Positions 7,664 through 17,518 of a stretch of 64,000 nt of DNA are shown here, piece after piece. The stretch spans positions 1,069,177 through 1,133,176 of the forward strand of contig JADJSA010000001.1 of NCBI GenBank assembly GCA_016711925.1. The letters are read 5' to 3'. Both the position numbers and the translations under genes were made by a program. The stretch comes from Candidatus Methylophosphatis haderslevensis (GTDB taxonomy: Bacteria; Pseudomonadota; Gammaproteobacteria; Burkholderiales; Rhodocyclaceae). Every line of letters starts with the position of its first letter. The stretch's first letter is position 1. The notes beneath the pieces were generated by a model. It was not told the origin of the DNA. It did not search any database and worked only from the letters and a program-made list of their open reading frames with translations.

Positions 7664-9403
7664 TCAGTACACGTCGTGCTGGGTGTTGTGCACGTTGAAG
7701 TGGCCGGTCGGCGTGATCAGCTTCGGATCCTTGATCACGGTCTTGAGCTTCAGGGTCTTGTCGTCCACCACGACGAGCGCCGACTCCTTGTTCTTGGCCG
7801 ACCACACCGCGAACCACACTTCGTCGCCGGCCTTGTTGTACTCCGGCTGCACCACGCGCTTTGCGCCGTCGTCCTTGAGGTCGGCCCATTGGGCGATCGG
7901 CAGCACCTGCGGTCCCTTGTCGAGATTCCCGATGTCATATGCCGCGACCGACTGACTGAGCTTCGGATCCGGGTTGAGCGGCGTATCGACCCACAGGTTC
8001 TTCGACTTCGGATGCGACTTGATGAACAGCGAACCGCCGCCCTGCCCCTTGACGACCTGCACCACCTTCCACGCCTGCTGCGGATGGCCCTTCGGATCGG
8101 TGCCGATCAGCGTGATGTCGTCCGCGCCGAGGTGGCTGGTCGCCCAGACCGGGCCGAACTTCGGATGCGTGAAATTTGCGCCACGGCCCGGGTGCGGAAT
8201 CTTGCCCACGTCGATCAGGGCGGCGAGCTTGCCTTCCTTGGCGTCGATCGCCGCGATCTTGTTCGACTGGTTCGCCGCAACCAGGAAATAGCGCTTGGTC
8301 GAATCCCAGCCGCCGTCATGCAGGAACGGCGCGGAGCCGATCTCGGTGATCTTGAGGGCGTCGATGTTCGAGTAGTCGACCATCAGCGTCTTGCCGGTTT
8401 CCTTCACATTGACCACGAATTCCGGCTTGAAGTGGGACGCCACGATCGATGCGACGCGCGGCTCGGGGTGATACTCCTGCGTACCCACCACCATGCCGCG
8501 GGTGGCGACAATCTTCTTCGGCTCCAGCGTGTCGCCGTCCATGATGACGAACTGCGGCGGCCAGTACGAACCAGCGATCGCCAGCTTGTCCTCGTAGCCC
8601 TTGTATTTGGACGTGTCGACCGAACGCGCTTCGAGCCCGACGCGAATCTCCGCGACGTTGTCCGGCTTTTCCATCCAAAGGTCGATCATGTTGATTTTGG
8701 CGTCGCGGCCGATCACGAACAGGTAGCGCCCCGATGCCGACAGGCGCGAAATATGCACCGCGTAGCCGGTCTTGACGATGTTGATGATCTTCTTGGTGTC
8801 GCCATCGATCAGCGCCACCTCGCCGGTGTCGCGCAGCGTGGTCGAGAAGATGTTGGTGATGTTGTAGTTGTTCATCTTCTTCTTCGGACGCTGGTCGGGC
8901 GGCACGATGACCTTCCAGGTCGATCGCATGTCCTTCATGCCGTATTCGGGCGGCGTCGGCGGCGTCTGCTGGACATAGCGCGCCATCAGGTCGACCTGCT
9001 TTTCGGTCATTTCGCCCGAGGTCTGCCAGTTCGGCATGCCGGCCGGGCTGCCATAGGCGATGAATACCTTGAGGTATTCGGTTCCCTTGCCGATCGTGAT
9101 GTCCGGGGTCAGCGGCTTGCCGGTCGCACCCTTGCGCAGCACGCCGTGGCAGCCGGCGCAGCGCTCGAAGTAGATCTTGCGCGCCTCGTCGAACTCCGCC
9201 TTGCTCATCGCCGGCGCTTTGGGATTGATGTCCTGGTACATATCCACGTCGGCCAGCGGCGAACCACCTGCCTGATACTTGACCTCGGCCGGCGCATGCC
9301 CTTCCGTTGCCGGCTTCTTGTCCTCGGCAAATGCCTGGGCCATCGCCAGAGGCAGCGCGGCAAGTGCCAGTACGGCGCCGAGCCACGTCTTGTGCTTGCT
9401 CAT
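7664..9403 (-). CDS. nirS: NirS, cytochrome cd1 nitrite reductase
   Basis: NirS reduces nitrite to nitric oxide in the periplasm, the defining step of denitrification. The 579-residue precursor has a signal peptide (residues 1-27), a cytochrome c domain with CAGCH near residue 84 and Met in PAGMPNW. An eight-bladed d1 propeller follows from about residue 150 to the end. Segments typical of the active site are present: HISRLSASGRYLFVIGRD, YHPEPRVASIVASHF with the catalytic His, and GRGANFTHP with the second His. The length is usual for betaproteobacterial NirS. It is the first gene of the operon, with an FNR-type box about 105 bp upstream and a terminator directly after. Confidence 0.98.
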   Translation of the reverse strand: MSKHKTWLGAVLALAALPLAMAQAFAEDKKPATEGHAPAEVKYQAGGSPLADVDMYQDINPKAPAMSKAEFDEARKIYFERCAGCHGVLRKGATGKPLTPDITIGKGTEYLKVFIAYGSPAGMPNWQTSGEMTEKQVDLMARYVQQTPPTPPEYGMKDMRSTWKVIVPPDQRPKKKMNNYNITNIFSTTLRDTGEVALIDGDTKKIINIVKTGYAVHISRLSASGRYLFVIGRDAKINMIDLWMEKPDNVAEIRVGLEARSVDTSKYKGYEDKLAIAGSYWPPQFVIMDGDTLEPKKIVATRGMVVGTQEYHPEPRVASIVASHFKPEFVVNVKETGKTLMVDYSNIDALKITEIGSAPFLHDGGWDSTKRYFLVAANQSNKIAAIDAKEGKLAALIDVGKIPHPGRGANFTHPKFGPVWATSHLGADDITLIGTDPKGHPQQAWKVVQVVKGQGGGSLFIKSHPKSKNLWVDTPLNPDPKLSQSVAAYDIGNLDKGPQVLPIAQWADLKDDGAKRVVQPEYNKAGDEVWFAVWSAKNKESALVVVDDKTLKLKTVIKDPKLITPTGHFNVHNTQHDVY

Positions 9404-9501
9404 ATCGCTTCTCCCTTAGTCGTCAGTCCGGATTGACGGAAACAGCCCATCCAGTTATCCACCGTCGGCCTACAGGTTCCGCCGCACGCCAAAACCCTGC
9501 C

Positions 9502-9515
9502 TTGACTCGGGTCAA
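9502..9515. promoter_or_regulatory. FNR/DNR-type palindrome between nirS and nirE
   Basis: TTGACTCGGGTCAA is an inverted repeat of TTGAC around a 4-bp spacer, matching the FNR/ANR/DNR/NNR recognition pattern at eight of ten positions. It lies in the divergent region, centred about 105 bp from the nirS ATG and 69 bp from the preferred nirE ATG, so it could serve both. Low O2 and NO are the expected signals. Confidence 0.75.
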
Positions 9516-9577
9516 TTTCATCGCCTTTGCGAATCGCTAGATTGCAGGTGACCGACACCGGGAAGGACGCCTGCGCA

Positions 9578-10516
<939 letters not shown>

Positions 10517-11470
10517 TCAGACCAGGCGCGAAAACGCCTGCAGCAGCGCTGCGGCGGCCTCGTCGACGGCGCGATTCGCGTCGTCGAACATTTTGCCCAG
10601 CGGAAAGAACGCGTGGATCATCCCCGCGTAGCAGGAATAGGTGACATCGACCCCGGCGGCGCGCATCCGCTCGGCATAGGCCAGGCAGTCGTCGACCAGC
10701 GGATCGTATTCGGCGGTGAGCACCAGCGCCGGCGGCAGGCCCGTCAGATCGGGCGCCAGCAGTGGTGAGGCGCGCCAGTCGGCGCGCTCGGCCTCGCTGT
10801 GAAAATAGCAGTTCTGGAAGCGGCGGATCGAGGCCTGCGTCAACAGGTAGCCCTCTGAAAACAGCGTGTGGGACGAGCGCAGGCCGCGCTGATCGGTGGC
10901 CGGATAGACCAGCAACTGGAAACACGGCTGCGCACCGCCCCGGTCGCGCGCCAGCAGGCAGGCCACCGCTGCGAGATTGCCGCCGGCGCTGTCGCCGCCG
11001 ACCGCGACGCGGCGCGCGTCGACCGCAACATCGCCGGCATTTTCTAGGAACCACTGCAGCGCGAAATTCGCGTCCTCGACCGCCGTTGGAAACTTGTGCT
11101 CCGGCGCCAGCCGGTAGGCCACCGAGGCCACCGCGCAGCGCGCCTTGTTCGCCAGTTCGCGGCACAGCACGTCGTAGCTCGCCAGATCGCCGATGGTCCA
11201 GCCGCCGCCGTGAAACCAGATCAGCAACGGCAGGGGCTCGACGTTGCCGGTGCCCGCAGCACGGTAGTAGCGCGCATTGAGCGTCGGCCCGTCGGGTCGC
11301 GCGAGCGCCAGTTCGCGGGCTTCGGCAACCGCCGGCGCTTCGGGCCGGAAGCCGAAATGCATCTTCTGCGATTCATGGCGCATCTCCTCGATCGACAGTT
11401 CGTGAAACGGCGTCGTACCGCGCCGGTGGATGCGGTCGAGCATGGCCTGGGACTGGGGATGGAGCGGCAT
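10517..11470 (-). CDS. Alpha/beta hydrolase of the hormone-sensitive-lipase (HSL) family
   Basis: This is a cytoplasmic carboxylesterase-type hydrolase. It has the HSL oxyanion-hole motif HGGGW, the nucleophile elbow GDSAGG, an acid at PLVDD and the catalytic His in GMIHAF, so the triad is complete. From the ATG at 11470 it has 317 residues, usual for the family; another ATG at 11500 would add ten. The substrate cannot be told from the sequence; acyl esters of short to medium chain are typical. It stops one base from the nirE stop, end to end, and has no obvious link to denitrification. Confidence 0.88.
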   Translation of the reverse strand: MPLHPQSQAMLDRIHRRGTTPFHELSIEEMRHESQKMHFGFRPEAPAVAEARELALARPDGPTLNARYYRAAGTGNVEPLPLLIWFHGGGWTIGDLASYDVLCRELANKARCAVASVAYRLAPEHKFPTAVEDANFALQWFLENAGDVAVDARRVAVGGDSAGGNLAAVACLLARDRGGAQPCFQLLVYPATDQRGLRSSHTLFSEGYLLTQASIRRFQNCYFHSEAERADWRASPLLAPDLTGLPPALVLTAEYDPLVDDCLAYAERMRAAGVDVTYSCYAGMIHAFFPLGKMFDDANRAVDEAAAALLQAFSRLV

Positions 11471-11509
11471 CGTCGTAGGCTGCGCGCCAGCGCGCACCAT
11501 GCGCGAGGA

Positions 11510-12145
11510 TCAGCGGATCAGCGTCTGGTTGCGCTGGTAGAGGCTCAGCACCCGCGGGACGTAGCGCTGGGTTTCGCGATACGGCGGTATCGCGTTGCCG
11601 TTGCGGATCACCGATTGCGGCCCGGCGTTGTAGGCGGCCACCGCCATCGTCAGGTCGTTGTTGAACATCGCCAACAGGTCTTTCAGATAGCGCGCGCCGG
11701 CGGCGATGTTGGCGGCCGGGTCGCGCGAATCGGCCACGCCGTACTGGCGCGCGGTGGTCGGCATCAGTTGCATCAGGCCGACCGCGCCCTTGGGCGACAC
11801 GGCGTTCGGGTTATAGTTCGACTCGGCCTCGATCACCGCGTGCAGCAATGCGCCGGAAACGCCATGCTGTTGCGCGGCGGCGGCGATTGCGTTGCCGAAG
11901 CGCGCCCTGCCCTTGCCGTTGGGCGGCTCCTGCGAGGGTTCGTTGCGTGCGGCAATGCGTTCCACCGGCTCGGTCAGGATGCGCTCGAAGCCCGGGCCGC
12001 TCGGAACGTTGGTCAGATTGACCACGCCGTCCTCGTCCACCCGCATGAAAATGTCGGCATCGGCCAGCGGCGCAAAAGCCAGCCCGCCGACAAGAAAACA
12101 TCGGGCCGAGGTGCTGCAGAGGCGGTGGTTACTCATCGAGATCAT
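11510..12145 (-). CDS. Exported lytic transglycosylase (SLT domain)
   Basis: The product cleaves the glycan strand of peptidoglycan to 1,6-anhydro ends in the periplasm. From the ATG at 12145 it has 211 residues: an N-terminal hydrophobic export signal (to about residue 30), a short DUF4124-like stretch (IFMRVDEDGVVNLTNVP), then the SLT domain. The catalytic Glu lies in HAVIEAESNYNPNAVSPKGA, followed by GLMQLMPTTA and AAYNAGPQSV. Upstream in-frame codons lack a convincing start. Its neighbours suggest no special role. Confidence 0.88.
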   Translation of the reverse strand: MISMSNHRLCSTSARCFLVGGLAFAPLADADIFMRVDEDGVVNLTNVPSGPGFERILTEPVERIAARNEPSQEPPNGKGRARFGNAIAAAAQQHGVSGALLHAVIEAESNYNPNAVSPKGAVGLMQLMPTTARQYGVADSRDPAANIAAGARYLKDLLAMFNNDLTMAVAAYNAGPQSVIRNGNAIPPYRETQRYVPRVLSLYQRNQTLIR

Positions 12146-12362
12146 CGGTACTTCCGGTTGAAACACATTGGTACTTGCCTTGCCATGGCCGACCACCCTG
12201 TCGGTTATAACGGCCGGCCAAGCCCGCCGGTTGAATCGGCACCCGAGGCGGTCGCTGCCCGCGGCGGTCCGGCAACTGGCGGCCGGACCCACCCTGCGCT
12301 AACATTCGCCGCCCCGGTCGTCCGGGTTCGCCAAGGCGTTATGCGGCGAGCCGCTTGACTGC

Positions 12363-12449
12363 TGGTGCCGGGAGGGGGACTCGAACCCCCACACCCTCAC
12401 GGGCGGCGGATTTTGAGTCCGCTGCGTCTACCGATTCCGCCATCCCGGC
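12363..12449 (-). tRNA. tRNA-Leu (CAA)
   Basis: Read on the minus strand, the gene starts GCCGGGATGGCGG and ends TCCCGGCACCA, so CCA is encoded. The acceptor arm pairs GCCGGGA with TCCCGGC. The anticodon loop is CTCAAAA, giving anticodon CAA. A long variable arm typical of Leu lies between the anticodon and T arms. Confidence 0.95.
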
Positions 12450-12523
12450 CGGATGGACTGCCGAGCGCGTCGGCCTTGCAAAGAGCGCGCATTATCGCCG
12501 AAGCCGTGGTGTCCGACAAGAAT

Positions 12524-13561
12524 ATGCAATACACGCTGGACGATTTCGATTATCCGCTGCCGCCCGAACTGATCGCGCAGCGGCCGCTGCCCGAGCGCGC
12601 CGGCAGCCGGCTTTTGGTGGTGCGCGGCGCGGCGTTCGACGACCGGCGCTTCGCCGAGTTGCCGGATCTGCTCGAACCCGGCGACCTGCTGGTGCTTAAC
12701 GATACCCGCGTGCTGCATGCGCGGCTGCGCGGCAGCAAGGCTTCGGGCGGACAGGTGGAAGTCCTGATCGAACGGCTGGTCGGCGCGCACGAGGCGCTGG
12801 CCCAGGTGCGTGCCAGCAAATCGCCCAGGCCCGGCAGCCGCATGCGCCTGGCCGGTGCGATCGAGGTGGAAGTGCTGGGGCGCGAGGGCGAGTTCTACCG
12901 CCTCGGCTTCCCGCCGCATCACGACGTTGTGGACCTGATCGAGCGGCATGGTGAAGTGCCGCTTCCGCCGTACATCGAGCGCCCGGCCGAGTACGCCGAT
13001 GAATCGCGCTACCAGACGGTTTTCGCGCGCAACCGCGGGTCGGTCGCCGCGCCGACCGCCGGCCTGCACTTCGACGACACCCTGCTGGCGCGGCTGCGCG
13101 ACCGCGGCGTGCGCATCGCCTTTGTGACGCTGCACGTCGGCGCCGGCACTTTTCAACCGGTTCGCGTCAGCAACCTCGCGCAACACCGCATGCACCGGGA
13201 ACGCTACCGGATTCCGCAGGCAACGGTCGACGCCGTCGGCGAGGCCCGCGCGCGCGGCGGGCGCGTGATCGCCGTCGGCACCACCTCGCTGCGGGCGCTC
13301 GAAGGCGCGGCGCAGGGGCACGGCGGCGCGCTCGCCGCCGCCGAGGGCGAGACCGATATCTTCATCCTGCCCGGCTTCGAATTTCGCGTGGCAGACTGCC
13401 TGGTCACCAACTTCCATCTGCCCAAGTCGACACTGCTGATGCTGGTATCCGCCTTCGCCGGTTACGCGACCATACGCCGCGCCTATTTCCACGCGGTGGC
13501 ACAGCGCTACCGCTTCTTCAGCTATGGTGACGCCATGTTTCTCGCCGGAACGCGCGCTTGA
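12524..13561 (+). CDS. queA: S-adenosylmethionine:tRNA ribosyltransferase-isomerase
   Basis: QueA transfers and isomerises the ribosyl of SAM onto preQ1-tRNA to form epoxyqueuosine. The product from ATG 12524 has 345 residues, normal for the family. It starts MQYTLDDFDYPLPPELIAQ and has the LVLNDTRV, SVAAPTAGLHF and VTLHVGAGTFQPV segments and the C-terminal VTNFHLPKSTLLMLVSAF. An in-frame reading upstream runs through the antisense of tRNA-Leu and cannot be real. Its TGA overlaps the TTG start of tgt (TTGA), so the pair is translationally coupled. Confidence 0.97.
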   Translation: MQYTLDDFDYPLPPELIAQRPLPERAGSRLLVVRGAAFDDRRFAELPDLLEPGDLLVLNDTRVLHARLRGSKASGGQVEVLIERLVGAHEALAQVRASKSPRPGSRMRLAGAIEVEVLGREGEFYRLGFPPHHDVVDLIERHGEVPLPPYIERPAEYADESRYQTVFARNRGSVAAPTAGLHFDDTLLARLRDRGVRIAFVTLHVGAGTFQPVRVSNLAQHRMHRERYRIPQATVDAVGEARARGGRVIAVGTTSLRALEGAAQGHGGALAAAEGETDIFILPGFEFRVADCLVTNFHLPKSTLLMLVSAFAGYATIRRAYFHAVAQRYRFFSYGDAMFLAGTRA

Positions 13562-14679
13562 AGTTCGATCTGCTCGCCACCGCGGGCGCGGCGCGCCGCG
13601 GCCGCTTGACGCTCGCCCACGGCGCGGTGGATACGCCTGCCTTCATGCCTGTCGGCACCTACGGCAGCGTCAAGGCAGTGACGCCGCGCGACATCCGCGA
13701 AATCGGCGCGCAGATCGTGCTCGGCAACACCTTCCACCTGTGGCTGCGGCCGGGGCTGGAGGTGATGGAGAAATTCGGCGGCCTGCACCGCTTCATGGGC
13801 TGGGACGGGCCGATCCTCACCGATTCGGGCGGCTTCCAGGTTTTCTCGCTAGGCGCGCTGCGCAAGATCAGCGAACAGGGCGTGGCGTTCGCCTCGCCGG
13901 TCAACGGCGACAAGCTGTTCCTCACGCCCGAGGAATCGATGCGCATCCAGACCGTGTTGAACGCCGACATCGCGATGGTCTTCGATGAATGCACGCCGTT
14001 CCCGGCCACCCGGACCGAGGCCGCCGATTCGATGCGCTTGTCGCTGCGCTGGGCACGCCGTTCGCGCGACGAGTTCGATCGCACGGCCAACCGCAATGCG
14101 CTGTTCGGCATCGTGCAGGGCGGCATGTACGAGGATCTGCGCGACGAATCGCTGGCCGGGCTCACCGGCATCGGCTTCGACGGTTATGCGATCGGCGGGC
14201 TGTCGGTCGGCGAGCCGAAGGACGAGATGATGCGCATCCTCGCCCACACCGCGCCGCGCCTGCCGGCCGCCGGACCGCGCTACCTGATGGGCGTGGGCAC
14301 GCCGGAAGACATCGTGCACGCGGTCAGCGCGGGGATCGACATGTTCGACTGCGTGATGCCGACCCGCAATGCGCGCAACGGCTGGTTGTTTACCCGTTTC
14401 GGCGACATCAAGATCCGCAACGCCGGGCACAAGGACGATCCGCGTCCGCTCGACCAGACCTGCGGCTGCTACACCTGCCGCAATTTTTCGCGCGCCTACC
14501 TGCACCACCTGAACCGGGTAAAGGAGATCCTCGGCGCCCAACTCGCCACGATTCACAACCTGCACTACTATCAGCAATTGATGCGCGACCTGCGCGGGGC
14601 GATTGCGGACGACCGACTCGATGTCCTGGTCGCAAGCTTTCACAGCGAACGCGGCACCAACGAACGCTGCAGCAATTGA
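13558..14679 (+). CDS. tgt: Queuine tRNA-ribosyltransferase (tRNA-guanine transglycosylase)
   Basis: Tgt swaps G34 for preQ1 in tRNAs with GUN anticodons, the step before QueA. The 373-residue product has the nucleophile region FMGWDGPILTDSGGFQVFSL and FDECTPFP. The zinc site is CGCYTCRNFSRAYLHHL with three Cys and the His. The TTG start at 13558 overlaps the queA stop. In many proteobacteria yajC-secD-secF come next, but here they lie 11 kb further on. Confidence 0.97.
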   Translation: MKFDLLATAGAARRGRLTLAHGAVDTPAFMPVGTYGSVKAVTPRDIREIGAQIVLGNTFHLWLRPGLEVMEKFGGLHRFMGWDGPILTDSGGFQVFSLGALRKISEQGVAFASPVNGDKLFLTPEESMRIQTVLNADIAMVFDECTPFPATRTEAADSMRLSLRWARRSRDEFDRTANRNALFGIVQGGMYEDLRDESLAGLTGIGFDGYAIGGLSVGEPKDEMMRILAHTAPRLPAAGPRYLMGVGTPEDIVHAVSAGIDMFDCVMPTRNARNGWLFTRFGDIKIRNAGHKDDPRPLDQTCGCYTCRNFSRAYLHHLNRVKEILGAQLATIHNLHYYQQLMRDLRGAIADDRLDVLVASFHSERGTNERCSN

Positions 14680-14698
14680 TCGAAAGGAACGACGCAAT

Positions 14699-15205
14699 AT
14701 GAATACCGCAACGACCTTTGGAAAGTTTCACCGCTTGCGCTGGGCGACGCTGCTGCTTGCCTTCGCCAGTACCGGCGCACCGGCCGCGGCCACGATGACC
14801 AGCGGGGCCTGGGAGTTCAAGATGAAAGTCACCGCGCAGGGAGCCAAAAGCGGCGCCAAGAAGAACGTCAGCGAAACCGGCTCCACGATATGTCTGTCGC
14901 CCGAATTCGTCGAGAAGGAACCGTTCATCACACCCGCGCTCGACCAGACCAAGATGGAAGGCATGGGCGCCAAGTGTGCAACCTCCGATTACCAGCGCAA
15001 GGATCCGAACGCATCGTGGAAGATGGCGTGCGACCTGGCCGACGGCGGCCATGTCGACATGCAGGTCAAGAGCATGGTGTCACCGAAGAAGATGACGATG
15101 GACTTCCTGCAGCACGTCGTGCACGAAGGCGAACCCGGCACCGTCAAGGTGCTCACCACCGCCATCTTCATCGGCGAATGCACCAGCGAGATGCCGGTTC
15201 AATGA
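14699..15205 (+). CDS. DUF3617-type exported protein
   Basis: The 168-residue product has a signal peptide (to about residue 32, APAAATM) and a mature part with the pattern of DUF3617 proteins: GAWEFKMKVT at the start, single Cys residues at TICLS, AKCAT, KMACDLA and GECTS, and an amphipathic C-terminus. Function of this family is unknown. The ATG at 14699 is preceded by GAAAGGA. The stop overlaps the next ATG (ATGA), so it is co-translated with the lipoprotein gene that follows. Confidence 0.6.
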   Translation: MNTATTFGKFHRLRWATLLLAFASTGAPAAATMTSGAWEFKMKVTAQGAKSGAKKNVSETGSTICLSPEFVEKEPFITPALDQTKMEGMGAKCATSDYQRKDPNASWKMACDLADGGHVDMQVKSMVSPKKMTMDFLQHVVHEGEPGTVKVLTTAIFIGECTSEMPVQ

Positions 15206-16194
15206 CACCTACGACAAGTTTGACCGTCCTTGCGCTCGCTGCCGCACTTGCGGTGGCCGCCTGCGCGCCGATCAAGGGCGACCCGGCGGCGTCCCGCCCC
15301 GCCGATGTGTCCTTGCCGCCAGCCAGTGAAGCCGCCGCTGCCGAACCGCAGGGCTTCGTCGTGCCGGAACTGCGCAACTACACGGCGTTCGGCCAAGTCC
15401 TGCTCACCGGCAGCGACAGTTTCGGCGAATACTTCTCGCTATCGACCAAGATCGCCTTCGCGTTCGACGCGCGCGGCGCGATGACACTGGCACAGAAGCA
15501 CGAGCCGCTGGTCGACGCCACGGACGACCCCGCGCTCGACCGCGAATGCACCGACAAGGGCGGCGGCCTGAATCAGCGAACTACCTGGTTTCCCGATACC
15601 GGCGTATTCGTGCGCGAGGGCACGCTGCAGTCGATCCGCCTCGCCTCCGGCAAAGCGGCCTCACTGGTGCCGCTGTCGCGCGACGAGCGCGGCAGCATGA
15701 TGGTGATGGGTCCGCGCGCGCGGCAGATCGAGTACTTCTGGATTCCCTGTGTCGGCAAACACCGCGTCACGCGCGGACATCGCCTGAACGAATTCCTGCC
15801 GCGCGGCGCAACGCTGCTGGTCAAACCGGCGAAAGGCAACCCGGTGGAACTGGCGTTGCCGCAACCGGTCGAGCCGTTCCTCCTGCTGCGCTATCGCGAA
15901 GGCGCCATGATTCCGGTGCCGATGCGCCCGGTGCTGGTCACCGTGGACATGGCGGAGCGGCGGGTCGTGGTGCAGTACCAGGCCACCTTCGCGCTGAAAC
16001 CAGCGCTCCGCGTAATCGAATTGCGCGCCATCCTGCCCGACAGCGCGCCGGCGGATGGCGAGACGGCCGCACGTTTCCGCGAACGCACCGACGCCACGCT
16101 GAACGATCTGCGCATGTGCCCGATGCCGACCAAGCCGATGGACCCCTGCGCAACCCCGAACCGGGTAGTCGACCGCCGCATTTTCAGCCGCTGA
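15202..16194 (+). CDS. Putative lipoprotein of unknown function
   Basis: The 330-residue product begins with a lipoprotein signal (LAVAACAP; Cys about residue 21). The mature part has a first half of beta type (YTAFGQVLLTGSDSFGEYFS) and a second half that ends in MRPVLVTVDMAERRVVVQYQ. The latter faintly resembles DUF2169-like domains, but I cannot assign it. Four Cys in the C-terminal half (IPCVGK, MCPMP, DPCATP and one at ECTDK) may form disulfides. It is coupled by a four-base overlap to the DUF3617 gene. Confidence 0.7.
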   Translation: MTPTTSLTVLALAAALAVAACAPIKGDPAASRPADVSLPPASEAAAAEPQGFVVPELRNYTAFGQVLLTGSDSFGEYFSLSTKIAFAFDARGAMTLAQKHEPLVDATDDPALDRECTDKGGGLNQRTTWFPDTGVFVREGTLQSIRLASGKAASLVPLSRDERGSMMVMGPRARQIEYFWIPCVGKHRVTRGHRLNEFLPRGATLLVKPAKGNPVELALPQPVEPFLLLRYREGAMIPVPMRPVLVTVDMAERRVVVQYQATFALKPALRVIELRAILPDSAPADGETAARFRERTDATLNDLRMCPMPTKPMDPCATPNRVVDRRIFSR

Positions 16195-16199
16195 ACCAC

Positions 16200-16360
16200 C
16201 TGCCCGCAAAGCCGCGCCAGATGGCGCTCTCCGGCATGCCGCGCCGGAGAGCCAGCAGGCGTGCGGCTTCCCGGGCAGGCACATCTTGCTCAACCACACA
16301 CCAGACGCCCGGCGACACCGAGATCGTGCGGAGTAAAGTCGGCTGGAATCGGCAGAGGAA
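16200..16360 (+). repeat. Dispersed intergenic palindromic repeat, copy A
   Basis: The first 90 bp form a large imperfect cruciform: outer arms CCTGCCCG and CCGGGCAGG, inner arms CTCTCCGGC and GCCGGAGAG around a GCATGCC core. About 70 bp downstream a second matching block (GATCGTGCG, AAAGTCGGC) follows. It is a direct repeat of 17222-17395 and flanks the isochorismatase gene. The rest of this gene-free stretch to 16546 holds only the presumed promoter of that gene. Confidence 0.85.
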
Positions 16361-16546
16361 AACCGGCGCGACATTTGGCGACGTTGCGGTCTGTCTGTTT
16401 CCGAACCATTTCAGTCGCCGGTGAATGGCGGCAAGCGGGTTTCAGGATTGGGCTGGCGGATCGAATCCGGTAGAGTTTCGATGGATCGCAGCCAGCAGGC
16501 GCAATGCTTGGACGCCCGATCCCTCTTCTTGGACCAGGAGGATTTC

Positions 16547-17107
16547 ATGACCACACTCAAGGATCGGCCAAACACCGCGCTTCTCGTTGTCGACATGCAG
16601 AACGGTGTCATTGCGACGGCGCATGCGCGTGCCGCGGTGGTAGCGAAGATCGGTGTTCTGGTCGAAAAGGCGCGGCGGGACCAGATTCCCGTCATCTGGA
16701 TTCAGCACTCCGATAACCAGTTAGCGAGGGGGAGTGATGAATGGCAGATCGTGCCGGAGCTGGCTCCCGGTGATGCCGAGCCGCTGGTGGAGAAGAACTT
16801 CGGTGACGCGTTTGAAGACACCAATCTGGAGAACGTGCTGTTGGCACACGGGGTCGGGCGCCTTCTTGTGGTCGGCGCGCAGACCGATGCGTGCGTGCGT
16901 TCAACTCTCCACGGCGCGTTCGTCAGGGGTTACGACACGACGCTCGTAAGTGACGCCCACACGACAGAAGACCATACAACTTGGGGGGCGCCGCCGCCGG
17001 ACAAAGTTATCGCACACACGAACCTGTACTGGACCTATCAGACGGCTCCTGGACGGAGGGCCGGGACGATCGAGACAAAGGACGTAGATTTCGACCGCTT
17101 GCAGTGA
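16547..17107 (+). CDS. Isochorismatase-family cysteine hydrolase
   Basis: The 186-residue product is a cytoplasmic amidohydrolase-like enzyme of the isochorismatase superfamily. The catalytic triad is visible: Asp in LLVVDMQNGV, Lys in LVEKNFGDAF and Cys in QTDACVRSTLHGAF. The ATG at 16547 is preceded by AGGAGG. The substrate is unknown; nicotinamidase, N-carbamoylsarcosine amidase and isochorismatase all belong to this fold. It is flanked by direct copies of a 160-bp intergenic repeat, and its codon use is somewhat less GC-biased than its neighbours. It looks like a single-gene insertion. Confidence 0.9.
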   Translation: MTTLKDRPNTALLVVDMQNGVIATAHARAAVVAKIGVLVEKARRDQIPVIWIQHSDNQLARGSDEWQIVPELAPGDAEPLVEKNFGDAFEDTNLENVLLAHGVGRLLVVGAQTDACVRSTLHGAFVRGYDTTLVSDAHTTEDHTTWGAPPPDKVIAHTNLYWTYQTAPGRRAGTIETKDVDFDRLQ

Positions 17108-17221
17108 GGCTGGCCATGTGCCGCGCTCGCGGTCATACGGCTTCGGGCGTGCACAACTGGGTTGCCCGTATCCGCTTCTGGCCGGCTGCTGCCCAAAACA
17201 ATTCATGCAATTTGCCTTCAA

Positions 17222-17395
17222 CCTGCCCGCAAAGCCGCGCCGGATGGCGCTCTCCGGCATGCCGTGCCGGAGAGCCAGCAGGCATGCGGGTTTCCGGGCA
17301 GGCACAACTGCCGCACCCGCATAGCGGGCACGCCGCGACTTCGGGATCGTGCGCAGAAAAGTCGGCCGAAATCAGCAGCGGAAAGCCGTCACGAC
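17222..17395 (+). repeat. Dispersed intergenic palindromic repeat, copy B
   Basis: This is a close copy of 16200-16360 in the same orientation: CCTGCCCGCAAAGCCGCGCC, the inner arms CTCTCCGGCA and TGCCGGAGAG, and the trailing GATCGTGCG and AAAAGTCGGC blocks. Differences are mainly single transitions. The gene-free stretch 17108-17518 contains little else that I can identify. Confidence 0.85.
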
Positions 17396-17518
17396 GTCTG
17401 GCTGCGTTGCCAGCAGGCTCGATCCGGTGCATGACGGTCATTGGTCAGCCAGGATGCATCTCCGCCACGCAGCGGTTGCTGCCGGGAGGTTCGTTCGACG
17501 ATGCGACGCAGGGTCCGC

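Noticed and set aside
7676..9436. 586-codon open frame antisense to nirS
   Set aside because: It is the mirror of nirS codon bias, shows no domain or start signal, and nirS is certain.
12365..12523. Longer start for queA through the tRNA-Leu region
   Set aside because: These codons are the antisense of a tRNA gene; the conserved QueA start is at 12524.
16200..17395. Integron-type gene cassette around the isochorismatase gene
   Set aside because: The flanking repeats lack attC core sites (GTTRRRY and RYYYAAC at the ends), and no integrase is present.
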